Origin: Elusimicrobiota bacterium
Lineage (GTDB): Bacteria; Elusimicrobiota; Elusimicrobia; UBA1565; UBA9628
Assembly: GCA_016212795.1 (NCBI GenBank)
Contig: JACRDT010000015.1
Location: forward strand, 62,001-126,000
Length of the DNA: 64,000 nt
Reading direction: 5' to 3'
The notes below the pieces were generated by a model. The model saw only the letters and a program-made list of their open reading frames with translations, did not search any database and was not told the origin of the DNA. This document shows positions 33,366-42,868 of this stretch, piece by piece (positions within the stretch are counted from its first letter, which is position 1; every line of letters starts with the position of its first letter). A program made the translations under genes and the position numbers.

Positions 33366-34598
33366 ATGAATACCCTGAACCGGAACACCGCGCAGCGCCG
33401 ATCGAAATCATCATTCCTCTCCTGGTGGACTCTCCCGATAGCGGCCCTCCTCCTCTCGCCCTTGGCGGCCCCCTCCCTGGCCGCCGACCGGTCGGACCAT
33501 GAGGTCCCCCGCCTGTCTTTGGGAGACCTGGGCGACCTCTTCGACGGCGCGGCCGGACGCTCCGCCGGACCGTCAGGCTCGGAGGCGCTGACCTCGGCGA
33601 TCGCCGCGGCGCAGAGCGGGCCCTCGTTCAAAGACAAGAAGTGCGTCGACTGCCACCGGAAGTTCGGCCCCGAGGCCAAGGGGCTGCACCCCATCATCAC
33701 GTCCTGGGGCTGCGACGCCTGCCACGTCGACGCCCACCTCGGCCCGCAGCAGCGCTACAAATGGCTCTCGACGGACCTGACGAAGCTCTGCGTCCGCTGC
33801 CACGGCGGCAAGGAGTTCAACAACAAGACGCAGCACTCCCCCGTGACGTTCCGGATGTGCACGACCTGCCACGACCCCCACGTCTCCGAGAAAGGGTATC
33901 TCCTGACCTCCGACGAGCCCCTGCTCTGCTTCGACTGCCACAAGTCCGACCGCTTCCTCCGGAGGGTGCGCCACTCCCCGGCGGCCGACGGCACCTGCTC
34001 GACCTGCCACCGCCCTCACTCCACCGAATCTCCGAAGCTCCTCGTCAAGAAAGGCGTGTGCTTCTCGTGCCACGACAAGGACGAGTTCGCGGGCGGCAAG
34101 GTCGTGCACGCCCCCGTCCAGAGCGGCGATTGCGCCCGCTGCCACGACCCGCACTCCAGCGACCAGGACAAGCTCCTCGTCGCCGGCGACCTTTGCGTCC
34201 AGTGCCACAAGCCCGAGGCCTTCCAGGGGGCCAGCGTGCATTCCCCCGTCGCCTCCCGGGACTGCAGCTCGTGCCATCGGCCCCACAAGTCGGAGGCGCG
34301 CAAGCTCCTGACCAAGGACACGCCCGGGCTGTGCTTCACCTGCCACGACGAGAGAGAGTACAAGGGCAAGAAGGTCGTGCACTACCCCGTCAAGTCCGGC
34401 GAGTGCGCGTCCTGCCACTCCCCGCACGCCGGGGCCGCCCCCTTCTTGATGACGGCCGCCAAGATCTGCTTCGAGTGCCACGACGAGAAGGAGTTCGACG
34501 GCACCGGCAAGCACATCAAGGCCGACCACCGCTGGTGCGTCGGCTGCCACAACCCGCACCAATCGGACCATGAGCACCTGCTCAGGAAGAAGAGATAG
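33366..34598 (+). CDS. Exported cytochrome c with 14 CXXCH motifs
   Basis: 410 residues. Signal peptide with cleavage near APSLAA/D. Fourteen CXXCH motifs between about residues 93 and 395, arranged mostly as pairs in a repeat of about 40 residues: CxxCHDPH, a lysine-bearing loop, then CFxCH. Such repeats with HSPV and HAPV histidines are typical of doubled-CXXCH decaheme-like cytochromes (DmsE/MtrA-related), which wire the periplasm to an outer-membrane porin. It precedes and slightly overlaps the giant-protein gene. The first 50 mature residues are Asp/Leu/Ser-rich without hemes. Confidence 0.9.
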   Translation: MNTLNRNTAQRRSKSSFLSWWTLPIAALLLSPLAAPSLAADRSDHEVPRLSLGDLGDLFDGAAGRSAGPSGSEALTSAIAAAQSGPSFKDKKCVDCHRKFGPEAKGLHPIITSWGCDACHVDAHLGPQQRYKWLSTDLTKLCVRCHGGKEFNNKTQHSPVTFRMCTTCHDPHVSEKGYLLTSDEPLLCFDCHKSDRFLRRVRHSPAADGTCSTCHRPHSTESPKLLVKKGVCFSCHDKDEFAGGKVVHAPVQSGDCARCHDPHSSDQDKLLVAGDLCVQCHKPEAFQGASVHSPVASRDCSSCHRPHKSEARKLLTKDTPGLCFTCHDEREYKGKKVVHYPVKSGECASCHSPHAGAAPFLMTAAKICFECHDEKEFDGTGKHIKADHRWCVGCHNPHQSDHEHLLRKKR

Positions 34599-37500
34599 CG
34601 GACTAGCTCCTTTCCGTACCCCTTCGGGGCGCCCCCGCCCCCTCACGCGGGCGTTGTCCCTCTTCCTGTGCTTCGCGACCCAGTGGCCCTCCCTCGGGTG
34701 GGCCGCGGGATCCTCGCCCGACAAGCCGGCCCGCGAGGCCTTCCCAGGGCGATGCGAGCAGTACTGCGGCTTCATCAGGAAGCCCGACGCCCAGAAGCCC
34801 GAGGACGCCTTCCCGGAGCCCTCCGCGACCCTGCGCCAGACCCTCGTCAAGCGGTGCCGCCCGGAGGCCCCGGACCAGGCGGAGCGGGAGATCTGCCAGT
34901 GCTGCGTCTGCGTCGTCGCCATGTCCTCCCAGCCGGCCTCCGGCCTCCCCCCGTGGCTCGAGGAGCCCGTCCAGCTCTTCCGCAAGTCGGAGCTCGGGAC
35001 GCCCCTCTCGACCGGAGCCCTGCGCGGCCTCCCCGTGCGGACGGAAGAGAGGCTCGCCCGCGTCAGGGACTCCCTCGACCGGATGCGCAAGGACGGGCCC
35101 GGCGCGAACGGATCGGCGCCGCTCGACAACCTCTTCGACGGCTCCTCCCGCGAGGGCGACCTGCGAGACGCGCCCGGCGCGGCCCCGGCCCAGCCGGCCG
35201 GCTCTCCCCGGCCCGCTCCCCAGGGCGGCGGCACGGCGCCGGGAGGCTCGGCCCGCGGGCCGGGCGGCCCGGCGGCCAAGGAAGGCGTCCAGCCCGCCGA
35301 AAGGCCGGCCGGCCAGTCCCGGGAGGAGACGCCTCCAGCCCAGCCCCAGGAGAAGCAGTCGTTCCTGGGCGGCATTTTGAGCGCCGTCGGCGGCTTCTTC
35401 AAGGCCCTGTTCTCGGTCGTCGTGGGCATCTTCAAGGCGGCCTACCGCATGGTCCGGGACCTCATCCTCGGGCCGCCGGACCCGCTCGACGAAGTCCCCC
35501 TCCCGGACAAGGACGCCCCGGCCCCCAAGCCCCACCCGGTGTTCGTGAAGGCCTCGGCGAGGTTCAACGACTCCATCCGCCCCTTCCTCACGGGCATGCC
35601 GGCCAAGGCGGAGGAGCACGTCGCCCGGACCTTCCCGAAGCCGCAGCCCGCGGCCGGGAACGGCCAGAAGGACCAGGCCGCGCCCGACGCGACGGCCCAG
35701 ACCGAATCCCGCATCGCCGCCCCGGCCCGCCAGCCGGCCTCGGACCGGCCGCAGGACGCGGCACGCAAGGCGCAGGACCCCGCTCCGAAGGATGCCTCGG
35801 GCGCCGCCGGCGCCAAGGAAACGGCGCTCCGATCCGAGCCCGAGCGCCGCGACAAGGCGCAAGACCCCGACGACCCTCCCGCCGGCCAGACCATCCCCCG
35901 AGTCGACGCCGCGCCCCGCCAACCCGCTCCCCGGCGGACGGAGGACGCGGGCGTGCCGCTCGCCGGCATCCGCGAGGTCCAGCCCCCGGCCAGGGCCCCG
36001 CCCGAGAAGACCCCCACGGCCCAGACCGCCTACCCGCCGGTGCCTCCCATGGCGTCGGCCAACCTCGGGGAGAGGGTCTACGACCTGCTCTGCTGGGGCT
36101 TCATGAGCGGGAGCCAGAAAGAGGTCATCGAGCTCGCTCGCAAGGAAGTCCGCGGCGCCGCCCTCCTGTTCTCACGGTACGTCTCGCCGTCCCTGATGTC
36201 CCACCTCAGCCGCATCTTCGTGGACGTCGAGCACGGCAGCAAGACGGGCGCCGCGGCCGCCCTGCGGCTCGACACGGACTGGTCATCCAAGTGGTACCGC
36301 GTGGGCGTGGTGACGGCCAGGTTCCTGCACACCATCAACCAGGCCGAGCGCATGATCTCGGGGGTGCTCCTGAACCTGTCGGGGCTCATGGTCCAGGCCG
36401 GGGCCGTGGAGCTCGAGCTCAGGATGCTCGAGGTCGGCCTCGAGAAGGGCTCCCAGTCCCCGGCCATCACCGGCTGGGCGATCGCCCGGCGCCGGCTCCT
36501 GCGGGACAAGAAGGCCCGCCTGGCCGTCTTCATGAAGAAGTTCGTCGGGACCGAGGTCGACCTCTCGTCCATCGTGAGCAAGGCCGACGAGGACTACCTC
36601 GCGGCCGTCGCCCGGGAGGCGAAGGACGGCTACCTCACGGACGTGCGGACCAAGCGCTGGGTCGCCCAGCGGGTCGAGGAGCTCCTGGCCCTCATCGACG
36701 AGCAGGTCAGCCGCAAGGCGGCCCTCGAGGCGCTGAAGATGGCGATGATGGCGGAGAAGGACCTCGACCCCCTCGAAAAGAGGAAGATCCTCGAGAAGTT
36801 CCTCGAAGTCAGCCGTTCGGGCAAGACGGCCCAGGCCGCGGCCGACGCCGCGACCGAGCACAAGCGCCTGCGCGCCGCGGTGTGGGAATCCCAGGAGATG
36901 TTCCCCCTCATGGCCGAGGCTGGCTCGCACATGCGGCTGGCGCAGGCCCTGCGCGACCTGGCCGTGGCGGACCTGGCCCCGCAGCTGCGCGCCGGCTTCG
37001 AGATCGGCTGGTCGGAGAGCTCGGGGAAGGGAGCGCCGGACTTCGGCGTGCACCTGCGCTGGGCCGTCACCGCGGCGCTGCGCCTGCTGTGGTCGAGCGA
37101 GGACCTCGACGTCTCGAAGTTCGAGGCCGAGGTCGCCCGGATGGACCTGCTCCAGGCCGGGCGGGACCAGACCTACAACCTGGAGCGCTCCGGCATCTCC
37201 CTGGACCGCTACGCCGACAAGCTCCAGTCCGGCGCCGCCTACCCCAACGCGGAGGACATCGCCCTCTACGGCCGGGCCCGCCAGGTGCTGGCGATCAACT
37301 CCCTCGTGGCCGCGCCCCAGGACGACGGGAAGCCCGCGGCGTCGCCCAAGACGATCGGGTCGCTCGAGGACCTCCTGAAGCTCCCGCTCGAGGACTCCCC
37401 CAAGGTGGCTGCGTCGCGGCTGCGGACCCGGCAGGGCGAGGCCCTGGTGGCCAAGAGCAAGCAGTGGTTCAACCTCGACGCCGGCTTCGGGGGAGGCGTC

Positions 37501-40500
37501 ATGGTCCTCGACAGCGCCCTGCCCTCGCTGGTGCTCACCCTGGAGAACCTGGGCCACCAGAGGGAAGCCGCCCAGGTCCGCCGGCTGGGGGCGTCGCTGA
37601 GGGAGGCCCAGCGCCTCTTCGAGACGATGTACGCGGTCCTGCACTTCGCCAACGACTACCTATATACGGTCAAGCGGCTCGAGGAAGCCCAGCGCAAGGC
37701 CGACGCGACGCCCAAGGACTCCCTGGCCTTCATGGACGCCGAGGAAGAGCTCATCGAGGCCCGCTACACCGTTCTCCACGTCAAGGCCGAGCTCAAGCGC
37801 CAGTTCGGGGACGGCATCGCGATGCCCGACGTCAAGGTCCTCGAGCGGATCTTCTCCCTGGACGACGACCGGCTCTACTGGGGGAACCCGCTCTTCAAGC
37901 AGTTCAACATGGACGCCCAGCTCAGCGAGGTGGGGCTGCGGGCCTACGAGGACCTCATGGCCCTCAAGGAGGCCCTCGACAAGGTCCCCAGCGTCCGGAT
38001 CCACCTCACGGGCCTCCTGCTCCTGATCCTGTCGCCCGGCATGCCCTGGCTGCCCATCCTGCTCATCATGGACGGCCTCCGCACCGGGCTGCCGCTGCTG
38101 AGCGCGCTGCTCTCGTCGTTCTCCTCCGAGCAGGAGGAGAAGGAGCGCGCCGTCAAGGGCGAGGCCTACGCCCAGATACTGAAGAACCGGGAGGCGGCCA
38201 AGCGGCTCGCCGCCGAATACGGCCGCCGCCGGGAATACCTGCGGAGCATGGCCTCGAGCATGCCCCTCAACCCGCGCGACTACTCCGAGGCCCACCAGCT
38301 CAACCGCTGGCGCATCGCCACGCTGGCCTACGAGCTCTCGCCGGGCGCCGAGGCGTTCGTGTCCGACCGCATCCGCGACGCCGTCGCCAAGGGCGACCCG
38401 GCCAAGGCCGCGTCGCTGTGGCGCGCGACGAACGCCGGGGCGAAGCTCGAGGCCGTGGGCGCATCCCCGGTCGGCGACGCCCTGCGCGCCATGCTCAACT
38501 CGGACGGCTCGTTCATCCGGCGGGTCGTGGAGGACATCGTCGACAAGGACGACTGGTTCGAGAAGAAGCTCCACTTCGACTCCTGGCTCGAGGACTTCCG
38601 CCTCGACTTCGGGCCGGCCGACGGCGGCAGGATCGTCAAGCAGATCGTGGAAGGCTGCGTGAAATTCATGACCGCAGACCAGCCCGCCCCCGAGGCCCTG
38701 GCGCCGCTGGCCATGCCCAAGGAGATCACGGACGCCGTCGCCCGGGGCGACCTGGCCGCGGCCTACGCGCTCTACGAGAAGAAGGTCCTGCTCGACGCGA
38801 AGAAGGCCTCGGCGTTCGAGGAAGCCCCCGAGGCCGCCGGCACGCCGCCCGAGGAAGTCTCGGCCGCGGCCAAGGGCGCCCGCGGCGGCCCGACCCTCCC
38901 CGCCTCCGGCGCGACGGGCGTGCCCGCCCCCGGCGCCAAGACCGCCCCGGACGGCAAGCCCTCGGCTGCCCCGGAGGACGCGGTGGAGCGGCGCGCCCTG
39001 ACGCAGAAGGTCGTCTGGATGGTGCGCAACGGCCAGGGCGACAGGGCCAAGGAGCTGCTCGCCTCGGCGTCGGACATGTACCAGTCGGCGGGGCTCTCCT
39101 TCGACCGGCATTACCCCGGCCTCAGGAAGTGGGCCTCGGACTACGCCGCGCTCAACCAGTCCGCCGCTCCCGCGTCCCCGGAGGGCCTCTCCCCGGCGGC
39201 GGACACCCTGCTGCAGCTGCGCTCGCTCTGGCTCGGCCAGGCCGAGGGCGGGTTCCTGCCGGTCTACATCCAGAAGCTCGGGCGGGTCATCGGCTACTTC
39301 CGCCTCGTCCCGGATTGGGACCTGGCCCACGGCTGGAGCAGCCTGACCGTCACGGAGAACTTCTGGGACCGCGTCAACGGCACGACGGAGTCGAACTCCG
39401 TCACGGTCGAAAAGGGGCCCGACGGCTACGCCGAACGGCAGGCCTATTCCTTCAACGGCCCCATGGGCTGCCTGGGCGACCTGAGGTTCTACGCCGGCGT
39501 GCTCGCGCCCATGACCCGCGGGAGCGCCTGGAACCCGTTCGACAACGAGGCGGCCGGCAAGGGCGATTCCTACTACGGCGGGAGCCTGACGCAGCACCTG
39601 GTCCCCGGGTTCGACCTGACCGAGAGGATCACCATGAGGCTGCTCGCCGACGGCAGGAGCCGCAGCGAGTACGGCACCGGGGCCTACTTCATGATGGGGC
39701 AGGCCTCCGGCGCGGCCGACATCACCCTCATCCGCGACGACGACCCCAAGACCGGCCGGCCCTCCACCCACTACCGCGGCTACGGCTACGCGGGCTACGG
39801 GACCAGGCAGGACGACCTCATGGCCGGCGTGACCTGGCAGACCGACGACCTCTACGGCCGCAAGGAGGGGCAGAACTCCGGCGAGTACAACCTCTCGGGC
39901 CAGGTGCGCGTCCCGGTCTTCCCGGACCCCTACCGGCCCGAGGTGTTCTGGAGCGCCACCTACTTCAACAACCGCCAATACCTCACCTCCGGCCGCTACT
40001 ACCGCGACATGTACACCAAGAACATCACCTATTTCATGGACACGGGCGCCGACCAGGGCCGGCTCCCGGACGGGGCCGGCGGCTACGCGGGCCTGCGGCA
40101 GATGCTCGTCGACGGGAAGTTCGGGGGCGTCGGCATGGGCTACGTCGTCCAGTCCGACCCGGCCACGGGGCGCCTCGGCCAGTACCGCACCCTCACCTAC
40201 GCCGCCCCGGGCAACAAGGGGCAGATCGACCTCATCAACAGCGACGACCCCGCGGTCGGCCCCCTGGCGGTGCAGGCGCAGGTGAACGCCGGCAACGTGG
40301 TCGTCCGGGCCGGGGCGGACGCGTCCGAGTACACCCTCATCGTTGGCGGCCGCACGGACGACGGGGACCTCACCGTGGCGGGGCGGGTCAACGTGCCCGC
40401 CGACGACCGCCGCAACTACGCGGTCGGCGCGTCCCTGGGCACCGAGGACTCCAGCTACCAGGTGCTCTGGGCCCCGGTCTCCGACGAGCTCCGGCTCACG

Positions 40501-41520
40501 CTCTTCCAGGGCAACTGGTGGCTGGGCAACGGCGTGCAGTTCGACTACAGGACCTCGAAGGACCTCGGGGACAGGTTCCGCTTCAGCATGGCGCTCGGCT
40601 CGCTGGCCGACGCCCGGGACTGGACGTTGTTCGTCCCCTTCGCCCCGCTGGCCAAGAAGCTGGCCCTATGGGCCGCCCGCGGCAAGGACGAGCTCTCCCC
40701 GGCCGAGCTCGAGGACGCCCTCGGCGCGGCCAAGAGCCGTTCGGAGCTGGCCCAGAAAGCGGGCCAGGTCCTCGAGGGCGCCGAGACGAAGCTCAAGCAG
40801 GACGACCTCCCCAAGGGGATGTCGCTCTTCGGGGAGCTGGCCACGGACATCGACCGGACCCTCAAGGATTTCGAGCAGGACGGCCGGACCCGGCTGCCCG
40901 TCTCGTGGAAGCCGGCGTTCGCCGACTTCCTGCAGAGCCTCTCGACCCTTGCCGGCCAGCTCAAGCTGGCGGAGGCGGACAGGCTCTACGAGGCCGCCGG
41001 GGGCGAGCGGGTCTCCACCATGTGGGCGCCGCGCGTCGTGGAGATGCTCGACGAGGTCCTCCGGAAATACGAGGCCTACCGCCGCGCCTACCGCGAGCAG
41101 ATCATGGCCATCCCGGTCTTCAGCGGCAACGACAAGCGGCCGCAGCAGGTGGCGGAGTTCAACGCCCGGTCGCAGTGGTTCGTCGACTACGTCCAGGTCC
41201 TCAGGAAGGAGTTCCTGGAGATGAAGCACATCGGGCAACTGGACGACAAGACCCTGCGCGAGCAGTTGACCAGGCTCTACCGGCTCAAGGAGGAGTCACC
41301 GCTCGCCGAGGCGACCCTCCCCAAGGAACGGGTGCACCGCTTCCTCCAGCAGGAGGACTGGCTGCCGACCACCCCGGACATCCCCGTCCGGGTGCTGGAG
41401 AACAGGATCGGGCGCCTGCTCGCGGAGGAGAAGCGGCGCGAGGCCATCTCGGAGCGCATCCGCAGGCTCGAGGAGCGCTCGCGCCAGCGCCAGACCCAGC
41501 AGGCCGCGCCCCCGCCATGA
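34570..41520 (+). CDS. Giant exported protein (2316 aa) of the cytochrome cluster
   Basis: The only ATG upstream of the signal-like segment (RALSLFLCFATQWPSLGWAAG) is at 34570, inside the cytochrome gene. Regions: Cys-rich 58-115 (CEQYCG, CQCCVC); Pro/Ala/Gln-rich 175-480 with a hydrophobic helix near 260-290; helical 490-1130; a hydrophobic hairpin near 1145-1185 (LTGLLLLILSPGMPWLPILL); helical to 1430; a second low-complexity linker; an aromatic, strand-rich region about 1560-2030 rich in Tyr/Gly/Asp turns, as in an outer-membrane barrel; and a coiled-coil C-terminus. No CXXCH is present. I know no family. Position between multiheme cytochromes suggests a porin or scaffold of the conduit (inference). 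Confidence 0.7.
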   Translation: MSTCSGRRDSGLAPFRTPSGRPRPLTRALSLFLCFATQWPSLGWAAGSSPDKPAREAFPGRCEQYCGFIRKPDAQKPEDAFPEPSATLRQTLVKRCRPEAPDQAEREICQCCVCVVAMSSQPASGLPPWLEEPVQLFRKSELGTPLSTGALRGLPVRTEERLARVRDSLDRMRKDGPGANGSAPLDNLFDGSSREGDLRDAPGAAPAQPAGSPRPAPQGGGTAPGGSARGPGGPAAKEGVQPAERPAGQSREETPPAQPQEKQSFLGGILSAVGGFFKALFSVVVGIFKAAYRMVRDLILGPPDPLDEVPLPDKDAPAPKPHPVFVKASARFNDSIRPFLTGMPAKAEEHVARTFPKPQPAAGNGQKDQAAPDATAQTESRIAAPARQPASDRPQDAARKAQDPAPKDASGAAGAKETALRSEPERRDKAQDPDDPPAGQTIPRVDAAPRQPAPRRTEDAGVPLAGIREVQPPARAPPEKTPTAQTAYPPVPPMASANLGERVYDLLCWGFMSGSQKEVIELARKEVRGAALLFSRYVSPSLMSHLSRIFVDVEHGSKTGAAAALRLDTDWSSKWYRVGVVTARFLHTINQAERMISGVLLNLSGLMVQAGAVELELRMLEVGLEKGSQSPAITGWAIARRRLLRDKKARLAVFMKKFVGTEVDLSSIVSKADEDYLAAVAREAKDGYLTDVRTKRWVAQRVEELLALIDEQVSRKAALEALKMAMMAEKDLDPLEKRKILEKFLEVSRSGKTAQAAADAATEHKRLRAAVWESQEMFPLMAEAGSHMRLAQALRDLAVADLAPQLRAGFEIGWSESSGKGAPDFGVHLRWAVTAALRLLWSSEDLDVSKFEAEVARMDLLQAGRDQTYNLERSGISLDRYADKLQSGAAYPNAEDIALYGRARQVLAINSLVAAPQDDGKPAASPKTIGSLEDLLKLPLEDSPKVAASRLRTRQGEALVAKSKQWFNLDAGFGGGVMVLDSALPSLVLTLENLGHQREAAQVRRLGASLREAQRLFETMYAVLHFANDYLYTVKRLEEAQRKADATPKDSLAFMDAEEELIEARYTVLHVKAELKRQFGDGIAMPDVKVLERIFSLDDDRLYWGNPLFKQFNMDAQLSEVGLRAYEDLMALKEALDKVPSVRIHLTGLLLLILSPGMPWLPILLIMDGLRTGLPLLSALLSSFSSEQEEKERAVKGEAYAQILKNREAAKRLAAEYGRRREYLRSMASSMPLNPRDYSEAHQLNRWRIATLAYELSPGAEAFVSDRIRDAVAKGDPAKAASLWRATNAGAKLEAVGASPVGDALRAMLNSDGSFIRRVVEDIVDKDDWFEKKLHFDSWLEDFRLDFGPADGGRIVKQIVEGCVKFMTADQPAPEALAPLAMPKEITDAVARGDLAAAYALYEKKVLLDAKKASAFEEAPEAAGTPPEEVSAAAKGARGGPTLPASGATGVPAPGAKTAPDGKPSAAPEDAVERRALTQKVVWMVRNGQGDRAKELLASASDMYQSAGLSFDRHYPGLRKWASDYAALNQSAAPASPEGLSPAADTLLQLRSLWLGQAEGGFLPVYIQKLGRVIGYFRLVPDWDLAHGWSSLTVTENFWDRVNGTTESNSVTVEKGPDGYAERQAYSFNGPMGCLGDLRFYAGVLAPMTRGSAWNPFDNEAAGKGDSYYGGSLTQHLVPGFDLTERITMRLLADGRSRSEYGTGAYFMMGQASGAADITLIRDDDPKTGRPSTHYRGYGYAGYGTRQDDLMAGVTWQTDDLYGRKEGQNSGEYNLSGQVRVPVFPDPYRPEVFWSATYFNNRQYLTSGRYYRDMYTKNITYFMDTGADQGRLPDGAGGYAGLRQMLVDGKFGGVGMGYVVQSDPATGRLGQYRTLTYAAPGNKGQIDLINSDDPAVGPLAVQAQVNAGNVVVRAGADASEYTLIVGGRTDDGDLTVAGRVNVPADDRRNYAVGASLGTEDSSYQVLWAPVSDELRLTLFQGNWWLGNGVQFDYRTSKDLGDRFRFSMALGSLADARDWTLFVPFAPLAKKLALWAARGKDELSPAELEDALGAAKSRSELAQKAGQVLEGAETKLKQDDLPKGMSLFGELATDIDRTLKDFEQDGRTRLPVSWKPAFADFLQSLSTLAGQLKLAEADRLYEAAGGERVSTMWAPRVVEMLDEVLRKYEAYRRAYREQIMAIPVFSGNDKRPQQVAEFNARSQWFVDYVQVLRKEFLEMKHIGQLDDKTLREQLTRLYRLKEESPLAEATLPKERVHRFLQQEDWLPTTPDIPVRVLENRIGRLLAEEKRREAISERIRRLEERSRQRQTQQAAPPP

Positions 41521-41549
41521 GGAGCCGAGGGGCGGGCCGCGCATTTTGC

Positions 41550-41555
41550 TATATT
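41550..41555 (+). promoter_or_regulatory. -10 element of the second cytochrome gene group
   Basis: TATATT, 29 nt before the ATG at 41585, which has AGGAGA 10 nt upstream. Confidence 0.4.
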
Positions 41556-41584
41556 GTGTCTCGAACATAGGAGATCATCCACGT

Positions 41585-42868
41585 ATGACCACCTCCCTTA
41601 TTCTCTCCCTGCTCGCGGCGGCCGCGTGGTCGGCCGACGCCCCGGCCCCGGCCAAGAGCGGCTGCATCTCCTGCCACGCGGCGGTCAAGAAAGGGAGCTT
41701 CGCCCACGGCCCCGTGGGGGTGTCCATGTGCGCGGTCTGCCACAAGGACGAGAAGCCGGCCCAGGACCCCGTCAAGCACCACACCTTCAAGCTGACCAAG
41801 GACCAGCCGGAGCTGTGCCTCTCGTGCCACGACGCCATGCGCGGCGAGCTGGCGGCCGTCAAGGTCAGCCACCAGGCCATCGACTCGGGAGGGTGCACGG
41901 CCTGCCACAGCCCCCACAGCTCGGACCAGCGGTTCTTCCTCAAGGGCGACACCATGGACAAGACCTGCTCGGCCTGCCACGAGCCGAAGACCAAGGCGGC
42001 GGTGGTCCACAAGCCCGTCAAGAGCTCCTGCGTCCTGTGCCACGACCCGCACGGCTCGGCCAACGCCAAGCTCCTTAAGACGCCGGCGGGGGAGCTGTGC
42101 TTCTCCTGCCACGCGAAGATGCGCAAGGAGCTGGCCCGCAAGCAGGTGCACGCGCCGGTCAAGGCCGGCTGCACGGCCTGCCACGACCCGCACAGCGCCG
42201 CCAAGGAGAACCTGCTCAAATCGGACGGCCGCAAGGACCTCTGCGTCGGCTGCCACAAGCAGATCGCCGACCGCATCAAGGCCGCCAAGCGCCCCCACGC
42301 CGCCATCGGCAAGGCCGGCTGCGTCGCCTGCCACACGCCCCACGCCTCGGACCACGGACCCCTGCTCAAGGAGGCCATGCCCAAGGTCTGCCTCGCGTGC
42401 CACACGGACCTGAAGGACGAGATGGCCAGCGCCTTCCTGCACGGCCCCGCCAAACTCGGCGAGTGCACCGCCTGCCACGACCCCCATGGGGCGGACAACC
42501 CCAACATCCTTCGGATCTTCTTCCCCGAGGGGTTCTACAACCCCTACAAGGACGGGCTCTACGCCCTGTGCTTCAACTGCCACGAGAAGGACATCGCCAA
42601 GGACGAGCGCACCAAGTCGCTCACCAACTTCCGCAACGGCGACGAGAACCTGCACTACCTCCATGTGCACAGCCAGAAGGGCCGCTCCTGCAAGGCGTGC
42701 CACCAGGTGCACGGCGGCAAGCAGGAGAAGCACGTCCGGGAGAACGTCCCGTTCGGGAGCTGGATGCTCCCCATCACCTTCAAGCGCACCGCCCACGGCG
42801 GGACCTGCAACGTGGGCTGCCACAACCCGAAGGCCTACGACCGCGCCAAGCCGGCGGCCAACAGATGA
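41585..42868 (+). CDS. Exported cytochrome c with 14 CXXCH and one CX3CH motif
   Basis: 427 residues, signal peptide ending near AAAWSA/D. Fourteen CXXCH motifs (CISCH, CAVCH, CLSCH, CTACH, CSACH, CVLCH, CFSCH, CTACH, CVGCH, CVACH, CLACH, CTACH, CFNCH, CKACH) and a final CNVGCH, a CX3CH that could bind an atypical fifteenth heme. The doubled-CXXCH pattern matches the gene at 33366, so the two are paralogues flanking the giant protein. It is lysine-rich, with KLLK or NLLK turns. The stop overlaps the next gene's start (ATGA). Confidence 0.9.
   Translation: MTTSLILSLLAAAAWSADAPAPAKSGCISCHAAVKKGSFAHGPVGVSMCAVCHKDEKPAQDPVKHHTFKLTKDQPELCLSCHDAMRGELAAVKVSHQAIDSGGCTACHSPHSSDQRFFLKGDTMDKTCSACHEPKTKAAVVHKPVKSSCVLCHDPHGSANAKLLKTPAGELCFSCHAKMRKELARKQVHAPVKAGCTACHDPHSAAKENLLKSDGRKDLCVGCHKQIADRIKAAKRPHAAIGKAGCVACHTPHASDHGPLLKEAMPKVCLACHTDLKDEMASAFLHGPAKLGECTACHDPHGADNPNILRIFFPEGFYNPYKDGLYALCFNCHEKDIAKDERTKSLTNFRNGDENLHYLHVHSQKGRSCKACHQVHGGKQEKHVRENVPFGSWMLPITFKRTAHGGTCNVGCHNPKAYDRAKPAANR

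Noticed and set aside
37660..39978. Long antisense reading frame (over 770 codons) opposite the giant protein
   Set aside because: In such GC-rich DNA, stop codons are rare in other frames. The product is dominated by Gly/Val/Leu/Glu/His/Asp strings without domain features, and the sense frame has a signal peptide and normal structure.
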